Source of the DNA: QHXM01 sp032160705
GTDB taxonomy: Bacteria; Acidobacteriota; Blastocatellia; Pyrinomonadales; Pyrinomonadaceae
Direction of reading: 5' to 3'
Length of the DNA: 64,000 nt
NCBI GenBank assembly: GCA_032160705.1
Contig: JAVHVE010000057.1
Coordinates: forward strand, 124,001-188,000
Positions 57,596-64,000 of the stretch are shown here, one piece after another. The translations under genes and the position numbers were made by a program. Position 1 is the stretch's first letter, and each line of letters starts with the position of its first letter. The notes beneath the pieces are model-generated. The model was not told where the DNA came from and made no database searches. It was given only the letters and a program-made list of their open reading frames with translations.

Positions 57596-57651
57596 GAATT
57601 TTTTAGTCAGCCGAGCCTGATAAGCCCATTCGACCAGGAGAGGTGAGGTCT

Positions 57652-58008
57652 ATGCATACAAGAGACCGCAATGCTTTGGTGGTGGCTATAGCACTCGGTA
57701 TCATTTCGGGAGCTTTAACTATTGCTGCGGCGTTTGCCGCCTTCCTGGTATTTATCGCTTTCTCTTTTCTGTCTCCGTTGATTGTCAGTTTAATGGCTCA
57801 AAACAGGGTCACGAGTTTGAGTCTGGTATCGAACTTGATAATGGCGTTAACGGTGATGATTATTTTCGCCGTTGCTATGAGTCATTCCATGCGGGCGCGA
57901 TATGGTTTGGGGGAAATATTGCTGGGCATCCTAGTAATCTTACTGATGGCGGTGATCCCTGCTTTGGCGGTGTCGGGGGTGGTGAAGCTGATTCGGAGAA
58001 AAAGATAA
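57652..58008 (+). CDS. Small membrane protein of unknown function
   Basis: A 118-residue protein from ATG 57652, with GAGAGGTGAGG just upstream. It has three hydrophobic helices (ALVVAIALGIISGALTIAAAFAAFLVF; LIMALTVMIIFAVAM; LLGILVILLMAVIPALAVSGVV) and a basic C-terminus (KLIRRKR). By the positive-inside rule the C-terminus faces the cytoplasm. No family is recognised. It is preceded by a DUF4087-like gene and followed by a desaturase-like gene; the spacing is wide, so it is probably transcribed separately. Confidence 0.55.
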   Translation: MHTRDRNALVVAIALGIISGALTIAAAFAAFLVFIAFSFLSPLIVSLMAQNRVTSLSLVSNLIMALTVMIIFAVAMSHSMRARYGLGEILLGILVILLMAVIPALAVSGVVKLIRRKR

Positions 58009-58115
58009 GCGCAAGCGACTATTTTTTAAACTCAGCTCTCTTGGTGGAGAATATAATTATAATGGTATAGCAAGGAGCCAACTTGCTATTTGCATTTTCG
58101 AACAGGTAAAGCATC

Positions 58116-58940
58116 ATGGAGAATCAACACACTCTGGCAAACCAGAAAGATATTCCGGCGCTCAGGGAGATTGCGCCCGAGCTAGCACGCATCTCAAAAT
58201 TCCGGCGAACTTTATCGCTCACCCTCCCTTTCCTGTATGTCGTTCTCTACTTCTGTTTCGCAACTCTCAGGTGGTGGCCGTTGGCCGTCCTCGCAACGGT
58301 ATGTTTGAGCTTTGTCACTTACGGCTCAACGTCTCACGATTTAGTTCATCGGAATCTAGGGTTGCGAAAGACGACGAACGATCTGCTTCTATTCGTTATC
58401 GAGTTGCTTGCTTTGCGTAGCGGGCACGCCTATCGCCTGGCTCACCTTCATCACCACGCACGTTATCCTGAGCGCGATGACATCGAGGGCGCAGCCGCAA
58501 GAATGAGTTTGCTGCGAACGCTCTTAGAAGGCGTAATCTTCCAGTTTAAAATCTGGCTGTGGGCGGTCAGACAAACCAGCCAGCAGAAGGCTTGGATAAT
58601 AATTGAAGGAATCAGTTGTGTGCTTCTGATTACCCTGGCGGTCTTTCTGTCTTCAGTGACACCGATATTTCTGGTTTATGTCATCCTGATGATTATGGGA
58701 AGCTGGATCATCCCTTTAATCACTTCGTATATCCCTCACGCTCCTGATGGTCAGGATGAGCTGTCGCAAACACGCTTGTTTCGAGGCCGCGTTGCATCCA
58801 TCATCGCTCTTGAGCATTTATATCATCTTGAGCATCATCTCTATCCCGGTGTTCCACATCAGAATTGGCCTCAGTTAGCTAAAAGACTGGATTCATTCTT
58901 TGAGGAAGCCGGTGTCAAGCCGATTAAAATCTGGTTTTGA
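58116..58940 (+). CDS. Fatty-acid-desaturase-like membrane di-iron enzyme
   Basis: The 274-residue protein has the three histidine boxes of membrane desaturases/hydroxylases: HDLVH (SHDLVHRNLG), HHHARYP after LAHL, and HLEHHLYP near the end. Four or more transmembrane helices surround them (PFLYVVLYFCFATLRWWPLAVLA, ITLAVFLSSVTPIFLVYVILM). The H-boxes bind two irons and remove or hydroxylate a C-H group. The substrate could be a fatty acyl chain or a carotenoid, and I cannot choose. A potential Shine-Dalgarno is weak. Its 3' end overlaps the frame of the next gene, whose start I place at 58951. Confidence 0.85.
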   Translation: MENQHTLANQKDIPALREIAPELARISKFRRTLSLTLPFLYVVLYFCFATLRWWPLAVLATVCLSFVTYGSTSHDLVHRNLGLRKTTNDLLLFVIELLALRSGHAYRLAHLHHHARYPERDDIEGAAARMSLLRTLLEGVIFQFKIWLWAVRQTSQQKAWIIIEGISCVLLITLAVFLSSVTPIFLVYVILMIMGSWIIPLITSYIPHAPDGQDELSQTRLFRGRVASIIALEHLYHLEHHLYPGVPHQNWPQLAKRLDSFFEEAGVKPIKIWF

Positions 58941-58950
58941 AACTTTGAGC

Positions 58951-59967
58951 ATGAATGAAATAGCCAGAGATGAGAGGGGAATTTTCCAGGCTCTACTCGG
59001 AGACGGTCGGCCTTTATTAATCTTCACCGGGCTTTGCCTCGTGCTTTCAGGCGCATTTGCTCTCTTCCTTTCGGCCACCGGCCAGTTCTTACCACACGAC
59101 GTGCAATTTCTCGGCATGAGCGCCGAACAGCTTTGCGCCATTCAAGGCTGCCGGATTGTTCATTTTATGTTTCATGACCGGGTCTCGTTTGGAGGCACGC
59201 TTGTTGCCGTCGGCGCGCTCTACATGTGGATGGCCGGATTTCCGCTGCGTCGTGGCGAAGCCTGGTCGTGGTGGCTTTTCCTGGTCAGCGGGACAATCGG
59301 CTTTGGCAGCTTCCTGGCTTACCTTGGTTATGGCTATCTGGATACGTGGCATGGCCTGGCCACACTCTTTCTGCTTCCCTGTTTTATCATGGGGCTGGTT
59401 CGCTCCTACAAATTTTTACCTAAACCAGTACCTCTCGGCTCTCTCTTAAAATCATCGGTCAGCGTTCCCTGGCGTTCGCCATTTGGGCTTGGGCGACTCT
59501 GCCTGCTCGGCACTGCTGTCGGGATGATTCTCGGCGGGCTCACGATTATGATTGTCGGGATGACAAGAGTTTTCGTTCCGCAGGATTTGACGTTCATGGG
59601 AATCACGGCTGCCGACATCAATGCCATCAACCCGCGTTTGATACCTTTGATAGCTCACGACCGGGCGGGCTTCGGTGGTGGGATATGTTTATGCGGGGTC
59701 ACAGTGCTGTTTTGTGTTTGGTGCGGGATGCCATCGAGAAGTTTATGGCAGGTACTTTGTCTGGCGGGAGTGATTGGCTTCTTTGCCGCCATCGGCATTC
59801 ACCCGGTGGTCGGGTATAACGACTTCAGCCATCTGGCTCCGGCAATGCTGGGAGCGATGATATTCATAGTAGGATTGATTCTAACTTACAGGCCGATGTG
59901 CTCAAAGACGATGCCCTTTGTGCGGCCAGAGCAATCTAACAACCCGAACAACCAGACCCCTCGATAG
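58951..59967 (+). CDS. Duplicated-domain membrane protein of unknown function
   Basis: A 338-residue protein from ATG 58951. It has about eight helices in two halves with the same layout: half one has a long loop with FLPHDVQFLGMSAEQLCAIQ and HDRVSFGG, and half two has FVPQDLTFMGITAADINAIN and HDRAGFGG. The D-[LV]-x-F-[LM]-G-[IM]-[ST]-A core and HDR-x-[GS]-FGG are shared, so this is an internal duplication. Each half ends in a pair of hydrophobic helices. The conserved loops probably face one side. No family is known to me. It follows the desaturase gene by 10 nt, so a shared transcript is likely. Confidence 0.7.
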   Translation: MNEIARDERGIFQALLGDGRPLLIFTGLCLVLSGAFALFLSATGQFLPHDVQFLGMSAEQLCAIQGCRIVHFMFHDRVSFGGTLVAVGALYMWMAGFPLRRGEAWSWWLFLVSGTIGFGSFLAYLGYGYLDTWHGLATLFLLPCFIMGLVRSYKFLPKPVPLGSLLKSSVSVPWRSPFGLGRLCLLGTAVGMILGGLTIMIVGMTRVFVPQDLTFMGITAADINAINPRLIPLIAHDRAGFGGGICLCGVTVLFCVWCGMPSRSLWQVLCLAGVIGFFAAIGIHPVVGYNDFSHLAPAMLGAMIFIVGLILTYRPMCSKTMPFVRPEQSNNPNNQTPR

Positions 59968-60030
59968 CTTCCATTTTTGTCACATTAACTTCAGCGGCGA
60001 GCACAGTGCGAATGGCTCTCTTGTTCTTCA

Positions 60031-60309
60031 CTATGAATTAATCACGAGATATAAGACGAATGCAGAGGCAAGTATTATTATCCAGACAATGGAAAGGACG
60101 AGTGTGAGATTTTGCTTTTTCTTTTGGATGGCGTTTGAAACTACCAGACCGTATAAGACAAGAAGATGAACCAGGATTACCAGAATCAACCTCTTATACC
60201 AGTCCGAAACGAAGATAAGTGTGACGAGAAAAAACAGGAGCATCACAAGAGCACCAAGGAAAATCGTGACAGCCGAAAAAATACCCAAAGCCCGTACTCT
60301 CGTGTTCAT
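60031..60309 (-). CDS. Small membrane protein of unknown function
   Basis: A 92-residue protein with three hydrophobic helices (ALGIFSAVTIFLGALVMLLFFLVTLIFV; LILVILVHLLVLYGLVV; LTLVLSIVWIIILASAFVLYLVI) and a short basic loop (IQKKKQN) between the second and third. It is a minimal inner-membrane protein, not recognised. The gene is on the opposite strand to the neighbours and has low GC content for this window, which could mark recent arrival. Confidence 0.5.
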   Translation of the reverse strand: MNTRVRALGIFSAVTIFLGALVMLLFFLVTLIFVSDWYKRLILVILVHLLVLYGLVVSNAIQKKKQNLTLVLSIVWIIILASAFVLYLVINS

Positions 60310-60669
60310 TGCTCAAGCCACCTTCACAAATTTTTTAAAGGGCAAGCTCATCCAGTTTTGTGCAGATAATAGTTCATGCCATGAGGGTTGACAATAATGC
60401 TTCTAATATTCAGGATTTGATTTTCTTACTTTCATTGTTGATGTGTGAGCAAAAAGCACGACGCAACTGTGCTCTCTCCTCACACATTCAATCCACATTA
60501 CTACTCACCTCAGATAGATGTGCCGCTTTTGTTGGCACATTAAGATGCTTCGGCTTCGGCACATCCATTGCCATGTAGCCAATCGCAGACATTCATCGGT
60601 GAAAGCCGTGAGCGTGGCCTGCCGGACGCACCGTTTTGTGCTCCGCACTTTTGGAAGGGAGAGAGAATC
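60310..60669. other. 360-nt intergenic region, AT-rich
   Basis: No gene or RNA is recognised. The part 60380-60530 is AT-rich compared with the window and could hold promoters for the divergent genes, for example TTGACA at 60389, but no -10 at good spacing is convincing. A strong ribosome-binding sequence (GGAAGGGAGAG) directly precedes the next ATG. Confidence 0.5.
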
Positions 60670-61449
60670 ATGTCTCTATTAAGTAAACGTAATCTCCTAG
60701 TGGGCGTTCTGACCTTTATCCTCGGTATCGGAGCTTTTGCAGCCATCTGGGGAATGCCGAAATTTCTCAAGCCGAACACTACCACTAAGAGTCAGGTCGC
60801 TGCATATCTGCTTGATGAGAGGGGCGCGGTCAACGGGCTGCTGCTCACGAGCGGCGACCAGTTGCATTTCAGCCCGCAAACAGGTGAAGCGGTCGCGGCT
60901 CAAATAAAGGTCGGCGACGAAGTAACTGCGACGGGGCACGCCGGATCAAAATCAAATTATGGGCGCGAAGTTCGTGTCGAACAGATTTCTGCGAACGGGC
61001 GCACCATCATCGAAGCCGAGTCAGGGCCAAAGCATCCGCATGAGCCGCGTGACAAGCGTGGGCCTAAAGGTCATGACGAACGCCCCGCTCCACCTGATGC
61101 GTCCGCGCCAGCGGAAGCAAAGACGGAATCGAATGTTGCACCGGGCAGCGACGCCGGAGATGCTCTTCAAACCGGGAATGCGCAGCCCGCGCCGCCGGAG
61201 ATATTCAAAGCCACAGGCACGGTCAAAGCCCATCTCGTCAACGGTCACGGCGATGTGGATGGCCTGATCTTATCGAGTGGCGAGCAGGTGCGATTTTCGC
61301 CAAAGGTTGGCAAGCTTGTCATCGCCGCCGAGCAGGGGGCAGACACTCCGGTGAGCGTCGAAGGGACAGCCGTGAGCAATGAACGCGGCACGGTCATCCG
61401 CCCGACGCTAATTACGGTCGGCAACCAGACCATCGCACTGGGGCGATGA
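60670..61449 (+). CDS. DUF5666-like membrane-anchored protein
   Basis: A 259-residue protein from ATG 60670 with GGAAGGGAGAG upstream. It has one N-terminal transmembrane helix (LVGVLTFILGIGAFAAIWG) and two OB-like beta segments of the DUF5666 type: VAAYLLDERGAVNGLLLTSGDQLHFSP (about 44-70) and VKAHLVNGHGDVDGLILSSGEQVRFSP (about 180-210), separated by a proline- and alanine-rich linker. The two copies are related, with G-x-V-[ND]-G-L-[IL]-L-[ST]-S-G in both, so the protein has an internal duplication. The domains face the periplasm. It is 84 nt before a histidine kinase gene on the same strand. Confidence 0.7.
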   Translation: MSLLSKRNLLVGVLTFILGIGAFAAIWGMPKFLKPNTTTKSQVAAYLLDERGAVNGLLLTSGDQLHFSPQTGEAVAAQIKVGDEVTATGHAGSKSNYGREVRVEQISANGRTIIEAESGPKHPHEPRDKRGPKGHDERPAPPDASAPAEAKTESNVAPGSDAGDALQTGNAQPAPPEIFKATGTVKAHLVNGHGDVDGLILSSGEQVRFSPKVGKLVIAAEQGADTPVSVEGTAVSNERGTVIRPTLITVGNQTIALGR

Positions 61450-61533
61450 CCACGACCGAACGGCCAAGGTGGATTGCGCACCGCTGCCTTAGAATCGAAG
61501 GCCGCACTTGATTTAGCATTGACAGGATGGATT

Positions 61534-63276
61534 ATGCGGCACGAGCATACCATCAAACCGGAACAGAAGATGACGATGCTTGGTGCAATCAGAAAGATGA
61601 GTTTGCGAACGCGGCTAGCAGTGCTGGCTGCGTTCGCGCTCCTCGCGCTCCTCGTCGCCCTCTTTGTCGCCTGGCGTTTGGCTCGCGCGACTGAAAACTT
61701 CGCTCTCCGCCAGGCTGATTCTTCACTGCACGCAGCGGCGCGCGATCTGGCGCGCGCCGTTCGTGCTCATCCGTCAGGTTATCAAACCATTGAAGAGGCC
61801 GCGACTGCTCCGCCTGACCGCCCGTCAGCGCCTCGTGATAAAGGCCCACGGATGCGCCCATTGCCGCCACATGTGAAAACCCTCTTTGCCGCGTATGCAG
61901 ACCCGCTCTCGCGTCTCACGGCCATTACGCTCCATCGTTTCCCTGAGACGAATGGGGGCTTCTACCGGGCTACCGACGGCGCACTCGTCGGTCAGGCTTT
62001 CCCGGCAAATGCCGGAACGGGCAGCGACATGGTATTCCCGTCGGACGTAGCTGATGTGATCCGCACGCTGGCACAGCAGGCAAACGAAACAGGAGCGCCA
62101 GCCTCCCGCACGATTCAAACAGGAAGCGACCGCATCATCATCATCGCCTACCCTGCGCAAGCAGATAGCTTAGACGTTGATGATGCTTCATCTACGGCAG
62201 ATGGAGGCTCATCAAACACAATCGCGGCGGCGTGGGCTATGCAGCGGCTCTCGAATCTCACGGGCGTCTCCGACAAAGCTAATCTGGCCGCGCTCGCGTT
62301 GCTCATCTTGAGCATCATCGCGGTCGGCGGGCTGGCCCTCGTGACTGTCAAAGATTTGCGCTCCGGTGTGTCGGGTATTGAGCGAGGGCTGACGGGTCTC
62401 ACCGATGATCTCAGTCAACAAATCACGCCGCCTCGCACGCCGGAACTCGCGCGTATCACGGGTGCGATTAATCAACTGGCCGAGACTTTGCGCGTCAACC
62501 TCGCGCGCCAGTCCGAACTGGAACATGACCTGCTACGAAACGAACGACTCTCTGCTCTGGGGCGTCTCACGGCAGGGGTCGCGCACGAGGTACGCAATCC
62601 CTTAGCGGCCATCAAGCTCAAAGTCCAGATGGCGCGGCGCGCCAGGAATGCGCCCGAAAGGTTAGACGATACTTTCCGCGTTATCACCGAAGAGATAGAC
62701 CGGCTGGATGCGCTCGTTCGCCGCCTCCTGGAATTCGGGCGCATTCAGCCAGTCGAACAAACCCAACTTGATCTCGGCGAACTTGTCCAGCGCCGCGCCG
62801 CGTTCTTCAACGACGTGGCCGAGCGCGCGGGCGTGAAGATTGAAACGCGCGTGCCGACGGATACTGTGATAGTTGAAGGCGACGATCAGCGTCTGGCGCA
62901 GGTGCTTGATAACCTGATCCAGAATGCGCTCTCTGCGATGCCAGGTGGCGGACGGCTCAAGCTCAGTTGCGAGGCCGTGACTACCGAAGATGGCCTCGCG
63001 GTGGCGCGTCTCACGGTGGAGGACACAGGGCGCGGCATCTCCCCGGAAAATCAGGAGCGCATCTTTGAGCCTTTCTTTACGGGGCGCGAGACGGGCACAG
63101 GATTAGGTCTGGCAATCGCACGCGAGATAGTAGAGGCGCACGGCGGGCGCATCAACTTTGTCAGCCGCGAAGCGCCCGGCGCGTTCTTTCTGATCGAGTT
63201 GCCACAACGGATGCAGGCTGAGAGCAATAAACAATTCAGTCAACGATCAGGGGCTGAATCAGGGGATGCGGCATGA
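61534..63276 (+). CDS. Sensor histidine kinase
   Basis: A 580-residue protein (ATG 61534 with AGGAT upstream; the true start could be a few codons away). Two transmembrane helices (about residues 28-47 and 249-270) bound a periplasmic sensor region of about 200 residues, and a HAMP-like linker follows. The HisKA box holds H351 in AGVAHEVRNPLAAIK; the HATPase domain has N-box DNLIQNALSAM, G1 DTGRGIS and G2 GTGLGLAIA. It autophosphorylates on histidine and likely feeds the sigma-54-type regulator encoded two genes downstream. The ligand is unknown. Confidence 0.92.
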   Translation: MRHEHTIKPEQKMTMLGAIRKMSLRTRLAVLAAFALLALLVALFVAWRLARATENFALRQADSSLHAAARDLARAVRAHPSGYQTIEEAATAPPDRPSAPRDKGPRMRPLPPHVKTLFAAYADPLSRLTAITLHRFPETNGGFYRATDGALVGQAFPANAGTGSDMVFPSDVADVIRTLAQQANETGAPASRTIQTGSDRIIIIAYPAQADSLDVDDASSTADGGSSNTIAAAWAMQRLSNLTGVSDKANLAALALLILSIIAVGGLALVTVKDLRSGVSGIERGLTGLTDDLSQQITPPRTPELARITGAINQLAETLRVNLARQSELEHDLLRNERLSALGRLTAGVAHEVRNPLAAIKLKVQMARRARNAPERLDDTFRVITEEIDRLDALVRRLLEFGRIQPVEQTQLDLGELVQRRAAFFNDVAERAGVKIETRVPTDTVIVEGDDQRLAQVLDNLIQNALSAMPGGGRLKLSCEAVTTEDGLAVARLTVEDTGRGISPENQERIFEPFFTGRETGTGLGLAIAREIVEAHGGRINFVSREAPGAFFLIELPQRMQAESNKQFSQRSGAESGDAA

Positions 63277-63599
63277 AGACAGTCATCCTCCTAATCATCT
63301 CGAATATTTTTATGACCATCGCGTGGTACGGTCATCTCAAGCACAAAGACAAGCCTGTTATCTGGATGATCCTGGCGAGCTGGTCAATGGCGCTCTTTGA
63401 ATACATCTTTCAGGTTCCGGCGAATCGCATCGGCTCTCAGACATTCAGCATCACGCAGTTGAAGATCATGCAGGAGTGCATCACCCTGGCGGTCTTTACC
63501 ATAATCGCGTATTTTCTCTTCGGTCAGACGCTCAAGTGGAATAACTTTGTCTCCTACGCGCTGATCGTCGGAGCGGTCTATTTCTCGTTCGCACATTAG
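63273..63599 (+). CDS. DUF486 (DMT-related) small membrane protein
   Basis: A 108-residue protein with four hydrophobic helices (LLIISNIFMTIAWYGHL, WMILASWSMALFEYIFQVP, ITLAVFTIIAYFLFG, FVSYALIVGAVYFSF). The motif FEYIFQVPANRIG and the end FSITQLKIMQE are those of DUF486 proteins, distant relatives of drug/metabolite transporters. It overlaps the histidine kinase gene by 4 nt and lies 4 nt before the regulator gene, so it is locked into the two-component operon. A transport or regulatory role with the kinase is inference. Confidence 0.88.
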   Translation: MKTVILLIISNIFMTIAWYGHLKHKDKPVIWMILASWSMALFEYIFQVPANRIGSQTFSITQLKIMQECITLAVFTIIAYFLFGQTLKWNNFVSYALIVGAVYFSFAH

Positions 63600-63603
63600 C
63601 AGC

Positions 63604-64000
63604 ATGAAAGAAGACGCGACACAAGTTCTCATCGTTGATGACGAGACAAATCTGCGAGAGAGTCTCGCCGAGCTGGTTGAGAGCGAGGGCTTCCGCTCGT
63701 CACAAGTGGCCAATGGCGAGGAGGCCGTCCGTGTGTTGCGTACAGGCGCAATGAGACCGGATGTCGTGTTCCTCGATATGCGAATGCCGAAGCTGGACGG
63801 ACTCAGCGTGCTGCGCTTGATTCAGGAAGAGAAGTTGACGGACGCGCCCGTGGTCGTCATCAGCGCTTTCGGCGATAGCTCAAAGGTGATCGAGGCGATG
63901 AGGCTCGGCGCTTATGACTACATCACCAAGCCTCTCGATCTGGATGAAACGCTCATTATCCTGCATCGTGCCGCAGAGCAGCGACGGCTCAACCGCGAAG
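63604..64000 (+). CDS. Response regulator (NtrC-like), C-terminal part off the window
   Basis: The window contains the first 132 residues from ATG 63604. The receiver domain has D12, D13, phospho-acceptor D58 (VVFLDMRMP), S87 and K109 (YITKPLDLDE). The end of the visible part (HRAAEQRRLNRE) is the linker before a sigma-54 AAA+ domain in NtrC-type regulators, as in many acidobacterial pairs. It probably activates sigma-54 promoters once phosphorylated by the kinase upstream. The rest of the protein runs off the right edge, so the output domain is an inference. Confidence 0.85.
   Translation, partial: MKEDATQVLIVDDETNLRESLAELVESEGFRSSQVANGEEAVRVLRTGAMRPDVVFLDMRMPKLDGLSVLRLIQEEKLTDAPVVVISAFGDSSKVIEAMRLGAYDYITKPLDLDETLIILHRAAEQRRLNRE

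Overview
The window looks like chromosome of a GC-rich, Gram-negative-type bacterium, most likely Acidobacteriota close to class Blastocatellia. This is inferred from protein style (Ycf48/BNR secreted proteins, Hanks kinases fused to PD40 propellers, DinB and M61/S9/M48 enzymes with Sec signals) and from dense palindromic short-repeat elements between genes; no database search was possible. No phage, plasmid, transposase or CRISPR array was found.

Layout. 1-8.6 kb: tail of a metallo-beta-lactamase-fold hydrolase, a secreted protein, lepA with a HicB/HicA toxin-antitoxin pair and gene debris behind it (including a second, recoded copy of the lepA 3' end), an SbcC/Rad50-like ATPase, an RNase HI-type protein and a DinB protein. 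8.7-22.2 kb: a secreted Ycf48-type propeller protein, a secreted metalloprotease with TPRs, an S9 peptidase, 6-phosphogluconate dehydrogenase, a GNAT acetyltransferase, NAD+ synthetase and a kinase/propeller protein. 22.3-27.5 kb: hydantoinase/oxoprolinase subunits B and A and a Gfo/Idh dehydrogenase. 27.5-28.3 kb: a CAU-anticodon tRNA split by a group I intron that carries an HNH endonuclease ORF on the opposite strand. 28.3-34.5 kb: DinB, a PD40 lipoprotein, M48 and M61 peptidases, enoyl-CoA hydratase. 34.6-42.9 kb: thioredoxin, DoxX, MFS transporter, an overlapping four-gene operon with an atypical NRAMP-like transporter and two PRC-barrel-like proteins, DUF488, CYTH, and an aconitase-family enzyme with swapped domain order. 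43-47.6 kb: a nucleotidyltransferase pair, dnaX preceded by SRP RNA, YggT, and tRNA-Ser. 47.8-57.1 kb: next to tRNA-Ser, a receptor-type kinase followed by a compact operon (unknown protein, ArsB/NhaD-like carrier, ABC exporter, metallophosphoesterase). 57-64 kb: small membrane proteins, a desaturase, a DUF5666-like protein, and a histidine kinase/DUF486/response regulator operon running off the right edge.

The most unusual features are: (i) the intron-split tRNA with its antisense, amber-interrupted HNH ORF; (ii) at least eight families (about 20 loci) of palindromic elements whose arms are runs of roughly 7-nt units around a family-specific core. Several of these lie inside or at the edges of coding sequences and supply a signal peptide, an internal protein insert, gene tails, a stop codon or the leader directly before a start codon; (iii) the kinase/carrier/ABC/phosphoesterase cluster and the NRAMP/PRC operon, which match no characterised system I know.
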